64,000 nucleotides of DNA from JACCXG01 sp963785755 (lineage in GTDB: Bacteria > Acidobacteriota > Vicinamibacteria > Vicinamibacterales > 2-12-FULL-66-21): positions 62,001-126,000 of the forward strand of contig CAWAXG010000060.1 in NCBI GenBank assembly GCA_963785755.1. Direction: 5' to 3'. Made by a program: the position numbers and the translations under genes. Positions 26,013 through 35,500 of the stretch are shown in pieces; positions within the stretch are counted from its first letter, which is position 1, and every line of letters starts with the position of its first letter. The notes below the pieces were generated by a model. It did not search any database, was not told the DNA's origin, and worked only from the letters and a program-made list of their open reading frames with translations.

Positions 26013-26993
26013 ATGCCCATCGTGCTCACCGAATCGGACGTTCGCGCGGTTCTGTCGATGCCGGACCTGATCCACTCGATGAAGACCGCGCTCGTGCAGT
26101 TCTCGACCGGCCGCGTGCAACAGCCGCTTCGAACCGTGCTCGAAGTCGCTCAGCGTCGGGCATTCTGGGCCGTCATGCCGGCCATGCTCGAGAACCCGGC
26201 GGCCATGGGCACGAAGATGGTTACGGTCTTTCCCGCGAATCGAGACAGTGGGTTGCCCTCTCATCTCGCGACCATCGTGCTGTTGGACCCGGCGACAGGA
26301 GCCTTGCTCGCGATCCTCGACGGCCGATACATCACCGAGGCACGGACGGCCGCCGTGTCGGCTGTATCCGTGGATCTACTCGCGCGGGCGAACGCCCGCA
26401 CCCTCGCCGTCATCGGCGCCGGTGTGCAGGCGCGCAGCCATGTCGAGGCGCTCACTTGCGTCCGGCCGTTCGAGGTCATCCGTGTCTGGAGCCCGACCGA
26501 GGCGCGGCGCAACGCTTTCGTCGACGAGGTCCAACCGCACACGACAGCATCGATCGCCGCGGCTGCGTCGGTGCAAGAGGCAGTCGATGGTGCGGACGTC
26601 ATCGTGCTCGCGACCGCATCGCAAACGCCTGTGCTGCTGAAGGGTTCGGTTGCGGAGGGCACTCACATCTGCGCCGTCGGAGCCTGCCGGCCCAATCACC
26701 GGGAGATGGACGGAGGGCTCGTGGCGCGGTCGCGTACTTTCGTCGATTCACGTATCGGAGCTTTAGCGGAGGCCGGCGACATCGTGATGGCGATCGCTGA
26801 AGGCGTCATCACACCCGACCACATCGCCGGCGAGCTTGGAGAGCTTGCTGCGGGAAACGTCACCGGACGGCAGCAGGACCGGCAGGTCACGCTCTTCAAA
26901 TCGCTGGGCATGGCCGTCGAGGATGTGGCCGCCGCACACCTCGCGTTCTCGAGGGCAACCGCACGCGGCCTCGGCACCAACGTCACGCTGTAG
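26013..26993 (+). CDS. Ornithine cyclodeaminase/mu-crystallin family (probable pyrroline-2-carboxylate reductase)
   Basis: A 326-residue cytosolic NAD(P)-dependent enzyme. Family features: LTESDVRAVLSMPDLI at the N-terminus, MGTKMVTVFPAN, LDGRYITEARTAAVSAV, the Rossmann turn VIGAGVQARSHVEAL, and ICAVGACRPNHREMD. Its head-to-head partner is a proline-racemase-family gene. In bacterial trans-3- and cis-4-hydroxyproline breakdown such members reduce pyrroline-2-carboxylate to proline. True ornithine cyclodeaminase activity or an N-substituted amino-acid dehydrogenase are alternatives. ATG 26013 matches homologue starts; the open frame extends upstream without support. Confidence 0.85.
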   Translation: MPIVLTESDVRAVLSMPDLIHSMKTALVQFSTGRVQQPLRTVLEVAQRRAFWAVMPAMLENPAAMGTKMVTVFPANRDSGLPSHLATIVLLDPATGALLAILDGRYITEARTAAVSAVSVDLLARANARTLAVIGAGVQARSHVEALTCVRPFEVIRVWSPTEARRNAFVDEVQPHTTASIAAAASVQEAVDGADVIVLATASQTPVLLKGSVAEGTHICAVGACRPNHREMDGGLVARSRTFVDSRIGALAEAGDIVMAIAEGVITPDHIAGELGELAAGNVTGRQQDRQVTLFKSLGMAVEDVAAAHLAFSRATARGLGTNVTL

Positions 26994-27117
26994 GCGTACC
27001 GCCGTTCGACCCCGACAACAACCGGACCAAACTCCTGTCCGCGGCCCCGGCAGACCTGCTCCTGCCAGGATGATGGCGCAGGGCAACAGCTCAGCGGCAA
27101 AGGGCTATGATAGTTGC

Positions 27118-28323
27118 ATGATCGCGCGCCGGCCCATGTGTGCGGCGGTTCTTACCCTGGTTTTCCTGGTCAGTCCGGCGCATCCGGGTGCCCGCACGCA
27201 AGACGGCGCGGCACTCCGCAAGCAGGCCTTCGATTTCGCGTACAACCTCGATCACGACGAAGCGATCGCCCTGCTCCGGAGAGCCGCGGCAATCGATCCG
27301 GACGATCCCGCCAATCACCGGGCGCTGGCCTCGGTGTTTTGGCTGAACATGCTCTTCCAGCGCGGAGCGGTGACCGTCGACCACTACCTCGGCTCGTTCA
27401 GCCGCACCCAGGTCGAGTTGAGCAAGCCGCCGGCCGATGTCGACGCGCAATTCCGCAACCATGTGAGTCGAGCCATTCAGCTTGCCGAGGCGCGGTCGGC
27501 GAAGGCACCACGCGATGCGCAGGCGCGCTACGATCTCGGCGCCGCAATCGGGCTGCAGGCGTCGCACATCGCCACCGTGCAGGGCAAGATGTTCGCGGGA
27601 TTCCAGGCGGCCCGCCGTGCCTACAACGAGCACGAACGTGTGCTCGAGCTCGATTCGTCGCGCAAGGACGCCGGCTTGATTGTCGGAACATACCGATACA
27701 TCGTGTCGACGCTGTCGATGCCGCTTCGCATGATGGCCTACGTCGTCGGCTTCGGCGGCGGACGCGAACTGGGCATTCAGATGCTGCAGGAGACAGCGGC
27801 CCGGGGGAACGAATCGCAGACCGACGCCCGGTTCGCGCTCGTTCTTCTGTACAACCGGGAACGGCAGTACGACGACGCGATGAAGGTGCTGGGGGAACTG
27901 CGGAAGTTGTATCCCCGTAACCGTCTGGTGGTGCTCGAGGCCGGTGCGACTGCTCTACGCGCAAACCGCGCTGCCGAGGCCGACGCGCTGCTGACCCAGG
28001 GATTGTCGATGCTTGCGACCGAGAAGCGCGCGCTCATGCCCGGCGAGGAAGGGTTGTGGCGGTACAAGCGCGGCGCGGCACGGCTTCTTCGCGATCAATT
28101 GAACGCCGCGCACGCCGATCTCGAGGCGGCTGCCGGTCCCGCATCCCAGGCCTGGGTGAGGGGACGCGCGCACGCCGAGCTCGCCCGGCTGGCGATCCGG
28201 CGCGGCGATCATAAAGGCGCCCTGACCTTCGCCACCCGGGCCGAGTCGTTGTGTCAGGAAGGAAGCGATCCGGCATGCGTCAGTGACGCGCAGCACCTGG
28301 CGAGGAGCTCGCGTGGCCGGTAA
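27118..28323 (+). CDS. Exported TPR-repeat protein
   Basis: A 401-residue protein with a signal peptide (residues 5-22, MCAAVLTLVFLVSPAHPGA). The rest is helical with TPR-type pairs: FAYNLDHDEAIALLRRAA with DPDDPANHRALASVFW near residues 40-80, ARYDLGAAIGLQASHIAT, FALVLLYNRERQYDDAMKVLGEL near 240-270, and a C-terminal pair ending RGDHKGALTFATRAE. AAGGG precedes the ATG. No catalytic motif; it probably scaffolds envelope complexes. The next gene starts at GTG 28313, overlapping this stop by 11 bases, so they are co-transcribed. Confidence 0.75.
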   Translation: MIARRPMCAAVLTLVFLVSPAHPGARTQDGAALRKQAFDFAYNLDHDEAIALLRRAAAIDPDDPANHRALASVFWLNMLFQRGAVTVDHYLGSFSRTQVELSKPPADVDAQFRNHVSRAIQLAEARSAKAPRDAQARYDLGAAIGLQASHIATVQGKMFAGFQAARRAYNEHERVLELDSSRKDAGLIVGTYRYIVSTLSMPLRMMAYVVGFGGGRELGIQMLQETAARGNESQTDARFALVLLYNRERQYDDAMKVLGELRKLYPRNRLVVLEAGATALRANRAAEADALLTQGLSMLATEKRALMPGEEGLWRYKRGAARLLRDQLNAAHADLEAAAGPASQAWVRGRAHAELARLAIRRGDHKGALTFATRAESLCQEGSDPACVSDAQHLARSSRGR

Positions 28324-28816
28324 GGTCAAGAAATGGGTCTGGGTCGTCGTCGCGATCGCCGTCATAGGCATTCTCGGCCTGGCGACGATGGCGGCGGTCG
28401 GCTTTTACTTTGTCACCAGGTACGTCCAGACGGCGGAAGCCACTCCCGCATCCGCGGCCCAGCAGTTCGACGCGGTGAAGGCTGACTTCGCCGGCCAGAA
28501 GCCGCTCGTCGAGCTCGACAGCCGCGGCCAGTTCCTTCGCGCGAACACCGACAGGCCGGTTCCAGCGCACGTCACCATCCCCGAGCAGCTGCATCTGCTC
28601 GCATTCGATCCTGACGAGGGACGCGTGGTTCGATTCAAACTGCCGTTCTGGGTGCTCAGGATGAAGATGGGCGACACCACGATCGATCTGAATGGCAACC
28701 GGATGGACCTCGAGGACCTCAGGCTTTCCGTCGAGGATCTCGAGCGCTACGGACCAGCGCTCATCGTCGACCACAAGGGCAAAGACGGGACGCGAGTCCT
28801 CGTCTGGTCGAGATAA
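28313..28816 (+). CDS. Single-pass membrane protein of unknown function
   Basis: A 167-residue protein. GTG 28313 is chosen because GAGGAG lies 6 bases upstream and it starts just before the preceding stop; an in-frame ATG at 28283 would add ten residues. One transmembrane helix (VWVVVAIAVIGILGLATMAAV, about residues 9-32) is followed by an extracytoplasmic domain with strands (PLVELDSRGQFLRANTD, LHLLAFDPDEGRVVRFKLPF) and a short Asp-rich segment. No recognisable family. Paired with the TPR protein. Confidence 0.65.
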   Translation: MAGKVKKWVWVVVAIAVIGILGLATMAAVGFYFVTRYVQTAEATPASAAQQFDAVKADFAGQKPLVELDSRGQFLRANTDRPVPAHVTIPEQLHLLAFDPDEGRVVRFKLPFWVLRMKMGDTTIDLNGNRMDLEDLRLSVEDLERYGPALIVDHKGKDGTRVLVWSR

Positions 28817-28829
28817 CCGAGCCTCAGAG

Positions 28830-28847
28830 TCCGCCGTCCTTGGCGGA
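28830..28847 (+). terminator. Hairpin after the membrane-protein gene
   Basis: TCCGCC (28830-28835) pairs with GGCGGA (28842-28847) around a 6-base loop, 14 bases after the stop at 28816. No T run follows, so the assignment is tentative. Confidence 0.3.
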
Positions 28848-28965
28848 TCACACTGTCTGTCCTCTCCGCGCGACGCCCACTGAAAATCCCGGGAAAAACG
28901 CCCGGAAAAACGCGACATCACAACGGAGTGCTTTTTGCCCCTGACTGCGCCAGAGGTAAACCCCC

Positions 28966-29676
28966 ATGGCGCTCAAGCAACTGCTGGCAACGTTTGCCGT
29001 CGCGATGTTCGTGGCGCCGGTCGTTACTGTCGCTCAGACGGTGGACTGGAAGCCGGGCCCCGATGTCGCGATTGCTCGATATGCGGACGGCGCACCGATC
29101 TCGTACCAAGAGTTCCGACGCATGGCCTACGACGAGGGATACCGCGCAGGGGCCAAGGAAGGGGAGACCGAGGCGCGGCGCGGCGAACGTTTCGGCTATG
29201 AGGACGAGAAGGACTTCCAGCGCGCCGACCATGGCTATCACCGCAACTACGGCGACCGCGAGCGGTATCGGCAGCTGTTTCGTGATGGCTACGTGGCAGG
29301 GTATTCCGACGGATATTCACGCCGCGCGGGCTATCGCCGAGACGATGGGGGGCAGGGACAGTACGGGCGACAGGGGCAATACGGACGCCAGGGACCGTAC
29401 GCGCAGGGCGGATACGGCAGCTGGAGCGGATATGGCCGTAATTCTGGCGGCTACTACACGCCCGCCTTCGACAACGGCGCACGCGACGGATACGAGAAAG
29501 GGCAGGAAGACGCCCGTAAGAACCGCAGCTACGACGTGCTCCGGCACTCGCGGTACCGCTCGGGCGATCACGACTATCGGGATGACTACGGTTCGAAGGA
29601 GGCCTACCGCAACATCTATCGCCAGGGATTCAACCAGGGGTACGATCGCGGATACCGCGAGAGATACCGATGGTGA
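28966..29676 (+). CDS. Exported Tyr/Gly-rich repeat protein
   Basis: A 236-residue secreted protein with a signal peptide (residues 1-23). It is built from irregular repeats of aromatic-x-x-Gly type: YDEGYRAGAKEGE, FRDGYVAGYSDGY, ARDGYEKGQEDA and YRQGFNQGYDRGYRERY. A Gln/Gly/Tyr-rich stretch (GQGQYGRQGQYGRQGPYA) lies at residues about 127-150. Composition is extremely rich in Tyr, Arg, Asp and Gly with no cysteine. The spacing suggests glycine-zipper-like amphipathic segments that might associate with the outer membrane, but this is inference. A weak AGAGG ribosome site precedes the ATG. Confidence 0.65.
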   Translation: MALKQLLATFAVAMFVAPVVTVAQTVDWKPGPDVAIARYADGAPISYQEFRRMAYDEGYRAGAKEGETEARRGERFGYEDEKDFQRADHGYHRNYGDRERYRQLFRDGYVAGYSDGYSRRAGYRRDDGGQGQYGRQGQYGRQGPYAQGGYGSWSGYGRNSGGYYTPAFDNGARDGYEKGQEDARKNRSYDVLRHSRYRSGDHDYRDDYGSKEAYRNIYRQGFNQGYDRGYRERYRW

Positions 29677-29736
29677 CACGCGTACGGCCACCCTCCCCTG
29701 CTCGGACGGTGGCGCGGCCGAAGTCGGTACGCGTGT
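29676..29736. repeat. Nested inverted repeat between convergent genes
   Basis: Outer arms ACACGCGTAC (29676-29685) and GTACGCGTGT (29727-29736) are perfect complements. An inner stem GCCACC (29687-29692) with GGTGGC (29708-29713) lies inside. The structure begins at the last base of the Tyr/Gly-rich gene and ends 16 bases before the ankyrin gene's end, so it may act as a factor-independent stop in both directions despite lacking a T run. Confidence 0.5.
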
Positions 29737-29751
29737 TATCCAGATCGACGG

Positions 29752-30237
29752 TCAGGACCCCGTGCCAAGATGCCGCTCGATGGCAGCGGTGATTTCTTTT
29801 CGCTTGTGCGATTTCGCAAACTGAATCGGCGTCTCGCCGCTGTGCGATTTGAGCGTGAGATTCGCCCCGGCGGTAATCAGAACCTTGGCGGTTTCGACGT
29901 TGTTCTGCCAGATGGCATCGTGAAGCGCCGTATAGCCGTTGTTCGGACCTTGCTTGTCGATGTCGATGCCGTACTCGATCAGTAGCTTCGCCGCGTCGGT
30001 CCGTCCGGCGTATGCGGCGGCATGGAGCGCCGTGGCCTTCATACCCGGATCGACCGCCGTGACATCCGCTCCTGCCTCCAGGAGCAGCCTGACGACCTCC
30101 GTATACCCTTTGTAAGCGGCCATCACGAGCGGCGCATCGCCGTTCGCGTCCAATTCGCTGACATTCACGCCCTCCGCGATCAACCGCTTTACGGCCGCCG
30201 GGTCGTTGTGCTGCACGGCCTTCATCAGTGAGCTCAT
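29752..30237 (-). CDS. Ankyrin-repeat protein
   Basis: A 161-residue protein without signal peptide, composed almost entirely of ankyrin repeats: DANGDAPLVMAAYKGYTEVV (residues about 29-55), TALHAAAYAGRTDAAKLLI, GYTALHDAIWQNNVETAKVL, and SGETPIQFAKSHKRKEI. The first helix (MSSLMKAVQHNDPAAVKRL) caps the stack. Probably a cytosolic protein-binding module. The start at 30237 lies 67 bases from the divergent cyclase-family gene. Confidence 0.85.
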   Translation of the reverse strand: MSSLMKAVQHNDPAAVKRLIAEGVNVSELDANGDAPLVMAAYKGYTEVVRLLLEAGADVTAVDPGMKATALHAAAYAGRTDAAKLLIEYGIDIDKQGPNNGYTALHDAIWQNNVETAKVLITAGANLTLKSHSGETPIQFAKSHKRKEITAAIERHLGTGS

Positions 30238-30304
30238 GCGAGTTCTCCCCCTGCTCGCAGTATTATGGGCACATCAGCGACCGATCGCTTCAGGAGGCTC
30301 AGCG

Positions 30305-31045
30305 ATGTCAGCCAGATTTCTCCGCACGCTGTTCATGGCGGCGCTCATCGTCCCAGGCTTTGCCGGCGTGGCTGCCGGTCAGCCCGATCCCGCGTGGATA
30401 TACGAAGCCCCCAAGGCTCCCGTCGAAGTCGACCGCGGCCCCCGGCGAACGGCCGTCAACATCGGCACGTTGAGCATGATTACGCCATCCTCCCGCAGTG
30501 CCGTGCTCGCGCGCATCGACGGGAACCGCGTCTACGATTTGTCGGTGCAGTACTTCATCGGGCTGCCAAGCTGGTACGGCAACAACGATGACCTTCCGCC
30601 GATCGTTGCACGCGCCGTGCTGATCGACGTCGCCGGACTGAAGAACGTCACGGCGCTCCCGGACGCGTATCGGATCACTCGCGGCGATCTCGAGGCGGCG
30701 CTGGCGGCGCAGCGCGTCTCGCTGCGTCCGGGTGACATCGTATTGATTCGGGGCGGCAAGATCACCCTGGACGCGTCAGAGTGGCTGGCCGAGACACACC
30801 AGGCCATGATTATCGGCGGCGATTACCTGAGCCTCGAGCTGTATCGGGTCGGTCAACCGGACCTGACCGTCCCCGTGCACAACTACCTTCTCCGTCAACG
30901 CGGGATTGCCATCATCCAGGTGGACAACCTCGGCGAGCTCGCACGCGATCGCGTGTACGAATTCGCGTTCATCGCCGCACCGTTGCGGGGGTCGGCTGCC
31001 GTGCAGTTCCGGCCGCTGGCGTTCCCGCTTCGTCCGGACCGCTAA
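30305..31045 (+). CDS. Exported cyclase-family (kynurenine-formamidase-like) protein lacking its metal motif
   Basis: A 246-residue protein; AGGAGG lies 9 bases before ATG 30305. Signal peptide residues 1-25 (ending AGVAAGQPD). It shows family blocks YDLSVQYFIGLPSWYG, then PPIVARAVLIDVAGLKN, RITRGDLEAALAAQ, VSLRPGDIVLIRGGK, AMIIGGDYLSLE, and DRVYEFAFIAAPLRG. Family members of this type carry a HxxxD (GTHIDA-type) metal-binding segment between PSW and PPIVARG, and usually run to roughly 320 residues. Here that stretch of roughly 75 residues is missing, and about 20 more are missing between VLIR and the SLDAA-like block. The frame stays open. It is probably catalytically dead unless the gap is an assembly fault. 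Confidence 0.75.
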   Translation: MSARFLRTLFMAALIVPGFAGVAAGQPDPAWIYEAPKAPVEVDRGPRRTAVNIGTLSMITPSSRSAVLARIDGNRVYDLSVQYFIGLPSWYGNNDDLPPIVARAVLIDVAGLKNVTALPDAYRITRGDLEAALAAQRVSLRPGDIVLIRGGKITLDASEWLAETHQAMIIGGDYLSLELYRVGQPDLTVPVHNYLLRQRGIAIIQVDNLGELARDRVYEFAFIAAPLRGSAAVQFRPLAFPLRPDR

Positions 31046-31068
31046 TGTCCGGTTGACGCGCGCGTGGC

Positions 31069-31097
31069 TTGACAGGCTCGCGCGGACGGCGTGATAC
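31069..31097 (+). promoter_or_regulatory. Strong sigma70-type promoter for the beta-barrel gene
   Basis: TTGACA (31069-31074), a 17-base spacer and TGATAC (31092-31097). Predicted transcription starts near 31104, leaving a leader of about 90 bases before the ATG at 31195, which has ACGAGGAAA upstream. Confidence 0.6.
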
Positions 31098-31194
31098 TCG
31101 CGCACCTTTTCGGACAACAGGCACTACGGCGTGACCAGATCCTCTATCAGGCCGTCGGTGAGCAGGTTTCGTTGACGTTCACGAGGAAATCCCC

Positions 31195-32496
31195 ATGGCA
31201 CGAGCGCGTTCGGCAGGTCGCATCACTGTTCTGTTCGTGTGTCTGACCCTTCTGGCTCCGTGGTCCCTCCAGGCGCAACAGACCGATCAGAAGCTGTCGG
31301 AGATCGTCGGGAATCTGTACTTTGAGGCGGCATTACTGGAAGCGGAAGCAATCATAGACGTCCTCGGCCCCGTAATCGACGTGGACGAACTGCTGGAGTC
31401 TCTGCGGAATCAGCTGGAGGTTCCCTTCGTGATGAACAGCCTGATTGGCGCTCAGGTCTCGTCGTTTCCTCTTGGTTCATCCGCTGGAGGCTTCAGCTGG
31501 ACGTTCGATCCGGCGCTGGGCAGTTTCAACCGCGTCAGCCCGAGCTTCGGCCCGGTCTTCTCCGAACGTGCGCTCACGATCGGCAGGAATCGATTGAATG
31601 TCGGGATCAACTATCAGCGCGGTACATTCGACAATCTCGAGGCGAAGGACCTCCGCGGCGGCGATATCAAGTTCTACACGGGCGTCAATCTCGGCAGCCT
31701 TGGTGGCATCTTCTTCGAGGATTCGCTCGACCTCAAGCTGACGACCGATACGATTGGACTCTTCGCAACCTACGGCGTCACCGATCGTCTCGATCTGGGA
31801 ATAGCCATCCCAATCATGAACGTGCAGATGCGCGCGGCGCTCACCACGAGGATCGGGAACACCGTCACCGGCGTCGATCCCGACGAGCTCTTCACGGAAA
31901 CCGTGAGTGATAGCGCGAACGGCATCGGTGACATCGTTATCCGAGGAAAATACAGCGTCTGGAAAGCACGAGGCGGCGGCGTGGCCGCCGGTGTGGACTG
32001 GCGCCTTCCGACGGGAGACGAAGAGGAACTGCTCGGGATCGCGGGAGCGCAGGGAAAATTCTACGTCGCCGCGTCGAGCGCGCATGGCAAGTTCTCCCCG
32101 CATTTCAATCTCGGCCTCACGGTTTCCGGAGACACCGAAGCCGCGCGCGATCCCGACACGTTCGTCTTTGATCCACCTGACGAAGTCGGTTACGCGGCGG
32201 GCGTCGACTTCGCCGTAACCCCGCGGTTCACCGTCGTGGGCGATATCGTCGGGCGCACGTTGCGAGATACTGACCGATTCAATCTGCGCCTGACGGATGT
32301 CCCGACGGAATTCGGAGGGCCCTACCGCGAGTGGAGCAGCGAGGAAGGCAGTCTCAAGCTGCTGCTCGGCTCGGTTGGCGTGAAGCTCAACCCCTTCAGC
32401 CGATCGCTGATTTCGTTCAACGTGCTCTTTCCGCTGAACGACCGTGGACTGCGCGACGATCTGACGCTGGTTGGCGGATTCGAGTGGTCGTTCTGA
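31195..32496 (+). CDS. Predicted outer-membrane beta-barrel protein
   Basis: A 433-residue protein; signal peptide residues 1-28 (LFVCLTLLAPWSLQAQ). After a helical segment (residues about 34-65) the sequence is alternating polar/hydrophobic strands with Gly/Tyr turns: NVGINYQRGTF, DIVIRGKYSVWKA, AAGVDWRLPTGD, HFNLGLTVSGD and VGYAAGVDFAVTPRF. It ends in phenylalanine (GGFEWSF), the outer-membrane insertion signal. DRLDLGIAIPIMNVQM resembles the transporter/MetA-type barrels annotated for phenol degradation, but I do not claim that substrate. Preceded by a good promoter, so monocistronic. Confidence 0.75.
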   Translation: MARARSAGRITVLFVCLTLLAPWSLQAQQTDQKLSEIVGNLYFEAALLEAEAIIDVLGPVIDVDELLESLRNQLEVPFVMNSLIGAQVSSFPLGSSAGGFSWTFDPALGSFNRVSPSFGPVFSERALTIGRNRLNVGINYQRGTFDNLEAKDLRGGDIKFYTGVNLGSLGGIFFEDSLDLKLTTDTIGLFATYGVTDRLDLGIAIPIMNVQMRAALTTRIGNTVTGVDPDELFTETVSDSANGIGDIVIRGKYSVWKARGGGVAAGVDWRLPTGDEEELLGIAGAQGKFYVAASSAHGKFSPHFNLGLTVSGDTEAARDPDTFVFDPPDEVGYAAGVDFAVTPRFTVVGDIVGRTLRDTDRFNLRLTDVPTEFGGPYREWSSEEGSLKLLLGSVGVKLNPFSRSLISFNVLFPLNDRGLRDDLTLVGGFEWSF

Positions 32497-32527
32497 ATGT
32501 AGCCTGCAGTGCGGGCGACCCTGATAG

Positions 32528-35500
32528 TTATCGTCGCGCAGTCACCGATACGATGATCCAGCCAGCTCCACGCTTCTGCAGCGTGAATACTGTCTGCACA
32601 GGTGCTGGATTCTGGGTCCCGAAACGGTTTCGAAACGTGATTCGCCGCAGGCCTGTGACGGTCGCCTGACCGCCCGTCGGCGTGATCTGCTGCACGTCGA
32701 CGCTCACCTTGTATTCGTCCGCTTCGCGAAACGTGGTCTCAAGTTGCTTCGCTTCGCCGGCAGACATGGTCCAAACCTGCTTGAGCGCATCGAGGTTTTT
32801 CGAGTTGAACGCGCTTTCGTACGCGTGGATCGTTTGCTGCGATCGCGGCGCGTTCGTCGATCGCGGGCGGCGCAGCCGGCGGCGCCGTTCCGCTGGCTTC
32901 GCAGTCCCACCAGGCGTGGGCGACTCGCCACGCCCAGCGGGCCCCGACGGCGAACCGGCGGAAGGTCCTGGCGGCGGTGTTGTGATCGGCGCAGTCGTCG
33001 TCGCCGACTTTGGCGGATCCGGCTTGACCGGAGGCACTTCGCTTGTCTTCTTCTTTGCCTCCGCCAGCTGCAGCTGCCGCTGTCGTTCCAATTCGTTCGC
33101 AAATTCGGTCGCTTCACCCGTCGCGCGGACGAACGTGTCCCGAGCGGCCCACAGGCCGCGAGCCGCAGCGGCGTGGCGGCCTGTTTTGCGATCGCCTTCC
33201 CCACCGCTCTGTTGTCTCAGCCCCTGCTGATACGTCGCGGCGGCGTTCGCAGGAGCGCCGCTCTTCTCCGCGGCGCTGCGCGCCCGGGACGCGTCCTCGG
33301 ATGCCCTGGACGCCACGTCCGCGAGGACCGCGAGCAGGGCCGGATCGTCGGCCTTGGACTTCAATCCGGACTCCGCGGTGCCCAGTGCCTGCGTGAACTG
33401 ACCGCGCGCAAACTCCAGGCGGGCGCGCCGCCGGAACGGCTCGAGCTGCCGTTCGAGAGCACTCGCCGGATCCTCTTTCGGCTCTTCCGGTTTCGCCGGC
33501 GGCGGATCGGTTACAGGGGCGGCCGCCACGTCCGGCGGAGCTCCTGTCGACGATGCTGGTGGCCCAGCCGCCGGGGGATCAGCGGGGGTGGGGGCCGGGG
33601 CCCCTGTACCCGGGGCCTCGGCAGGCGTGCTTGTGCCCGGCGGGGAAACCCCGACTTGCGGCTGCTCTGGCGTCTCGCGGTTTCGGAGGCTGGTCACGCC
33701 AAGGTAGAGGACGAGGATCGCCGCCAGGCTGCCTCCAATCGCAGCCAGCCACTTACCTCGTGAGGTGACCGTCGGCCGCTCGCCTGCTACTGTCGACTCC
33801 GCTTCAGCAGCTGATCCTGGAACGGCAGCGCGCGCGAGCGCCTCGGCTTCGAGCGCGGCCTCGCGCTCGCGGATCGCCGCAATCAGCGGCGCGCTGTCGG
33901 GTTCAGTTGTGAGCGCATCGCGAAGGATTCGGAGTGCAGCGTCGTGCGACCGGCTCCTGCGGGCCTTGTCGAGTGTCTTGGCAAGCCTGGCCTCGCGTGC
34001 CCGCTGTTCCTCTTCGCGGCGTTCCTCCTCGGCGCGAACGCGCTCGGCCTCCTGCGCGCGCTCCCGCTCGCCGAGCAGCGCGAGCAGTCCTTCGTGCGCC
34101 GCATCGGTCTCGAGCGCGTCGCGCAGCATGCGGATCGCCTGATCGTGCGCACGCGTCTTGCGCGCCTTCTCGAGGACCTTGGCGACTCTCGCCTCCCGGA
34201 TCTGACGCTCGGCTTCGCGGCGTTCCTCCTCCGCGCGTACGCGCTCGGCCTCCTGCGCACGCTCGCGCTCGCCGAGCAGCGCGAGCAGTTCATCGTGCGC
34301 CGCGTCGACCTGGAGAGCCTCGCGCAGAATGCGGATGGCTTGATCGTGCGCCCGCGTCTTCCGGGCCTTCTCGAGAGCCGCGGCGACTCTCGCGTCGCGG
34401 GCGCGGCGCTCGGCCTCGAGCCGTTCCTGTTCCGCACGCGCATCCAGGGCGTGCTGCACGCGCTTTCGCAGTGCCAGCGCCTTCGCGTTTCCCGGATCCA
34501 GCGTTGCCGCCTCGTTCGCAAGCCGCAGCGCGTCGTCCAGCTCTCCGCGCTCCAGTCGTTCCAGCCCGCCGGCCAGGGCCGCCGCCAGCTGTTTTCGACG
34601 CCGCTCCTCGCGTTCGATCGCGGCCAGACCTGAAGTCGCCTGCTCGGCCAGCTCGGTAAGGGCTTTCGCGTCCGCGTCGATCGCGCGTGCCGCATCGATC
34701 TCGGTCAGCGCTTCGTCGGTACTGCTGTCTGGAAATCGCCTCGCGCGCCGCGGCGGTGTGGGTCTCGACCGTCCTTCGCCGCCGCTCGATTTCCGCTTGG
34801 AGCGCGGCCAGGTCGGCATGACCGGCATCGAGCTTTACCGCGTCCGCGTGAAGCCGCGCCGCAAGGCCGAGTTCTCCCCGCACCATCGCCGCCGACGCCT
34901 GTGCGATGTTCTGTTCGATGCGCGCGCGGATTCGCGCCGCGGCCTCTTCCGCGGTCTGTCGCTCGACTATCGAGCGATCGAGGAGGTCTGCCGCCGGCGA
35001 CGCAGGTTCCAGTTCGCGGACTCGTTGGAGCAGCTGGAGCGCCTGATCGAGCCGGCCGTCATCGAATGCCGCCCTCGCCTCAGCGAGCAGCTCTTTGGAC
35101 CGGCGCTGAAGTACATCCCCGAGTTCGACGACCGCATTGTTCGTGGAATCAAGCGCATGTACTTCGCGGTACAAGCCCGCGGCCTCTTGCAATTCATCGC
35201 TTTCCAACGCGGCCGCTGCGGCGGCGGCCTTGTCGGCGATGAGCGCACGCGTCCGCGCTGCTGCTTCCGCCGCCGCCTGTCGCTGCAGCGCTTCCTGAAT
35301 GACTGCGTCTGCGGGGGAAACGTGCGACTGAAGCGCCCGGACACGGGTCGCGAGGTCGATGGCCTGCTCGTAGCGACCGTCCTCTGATGCCTGTCTCGCC
35401 GACGACAGCAGCCCTTCGGCCTTGTCCTCGATGATCTTCTGGAAGGAAGCCGCGGCGGCACTCTGCGGGTCGAGCTCGAGCGCGTCCGCCCAGATCTGCG

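Noticed and set aside
29341..29412. CRISPR-like or minisatellite array in the Tyr/Gly-rich gene
   Set aside because: The short repeats are codon-based (Gln-Tyr-Gly-Arg), in frame and without unique spacers, so they are protein repeats.
33829..34399. Mobile or repetitive DNA element
   Set aside because: The 201-base units keep the reading frame and code for a coiled-coil repeat; there are no inverted ends or transposase.
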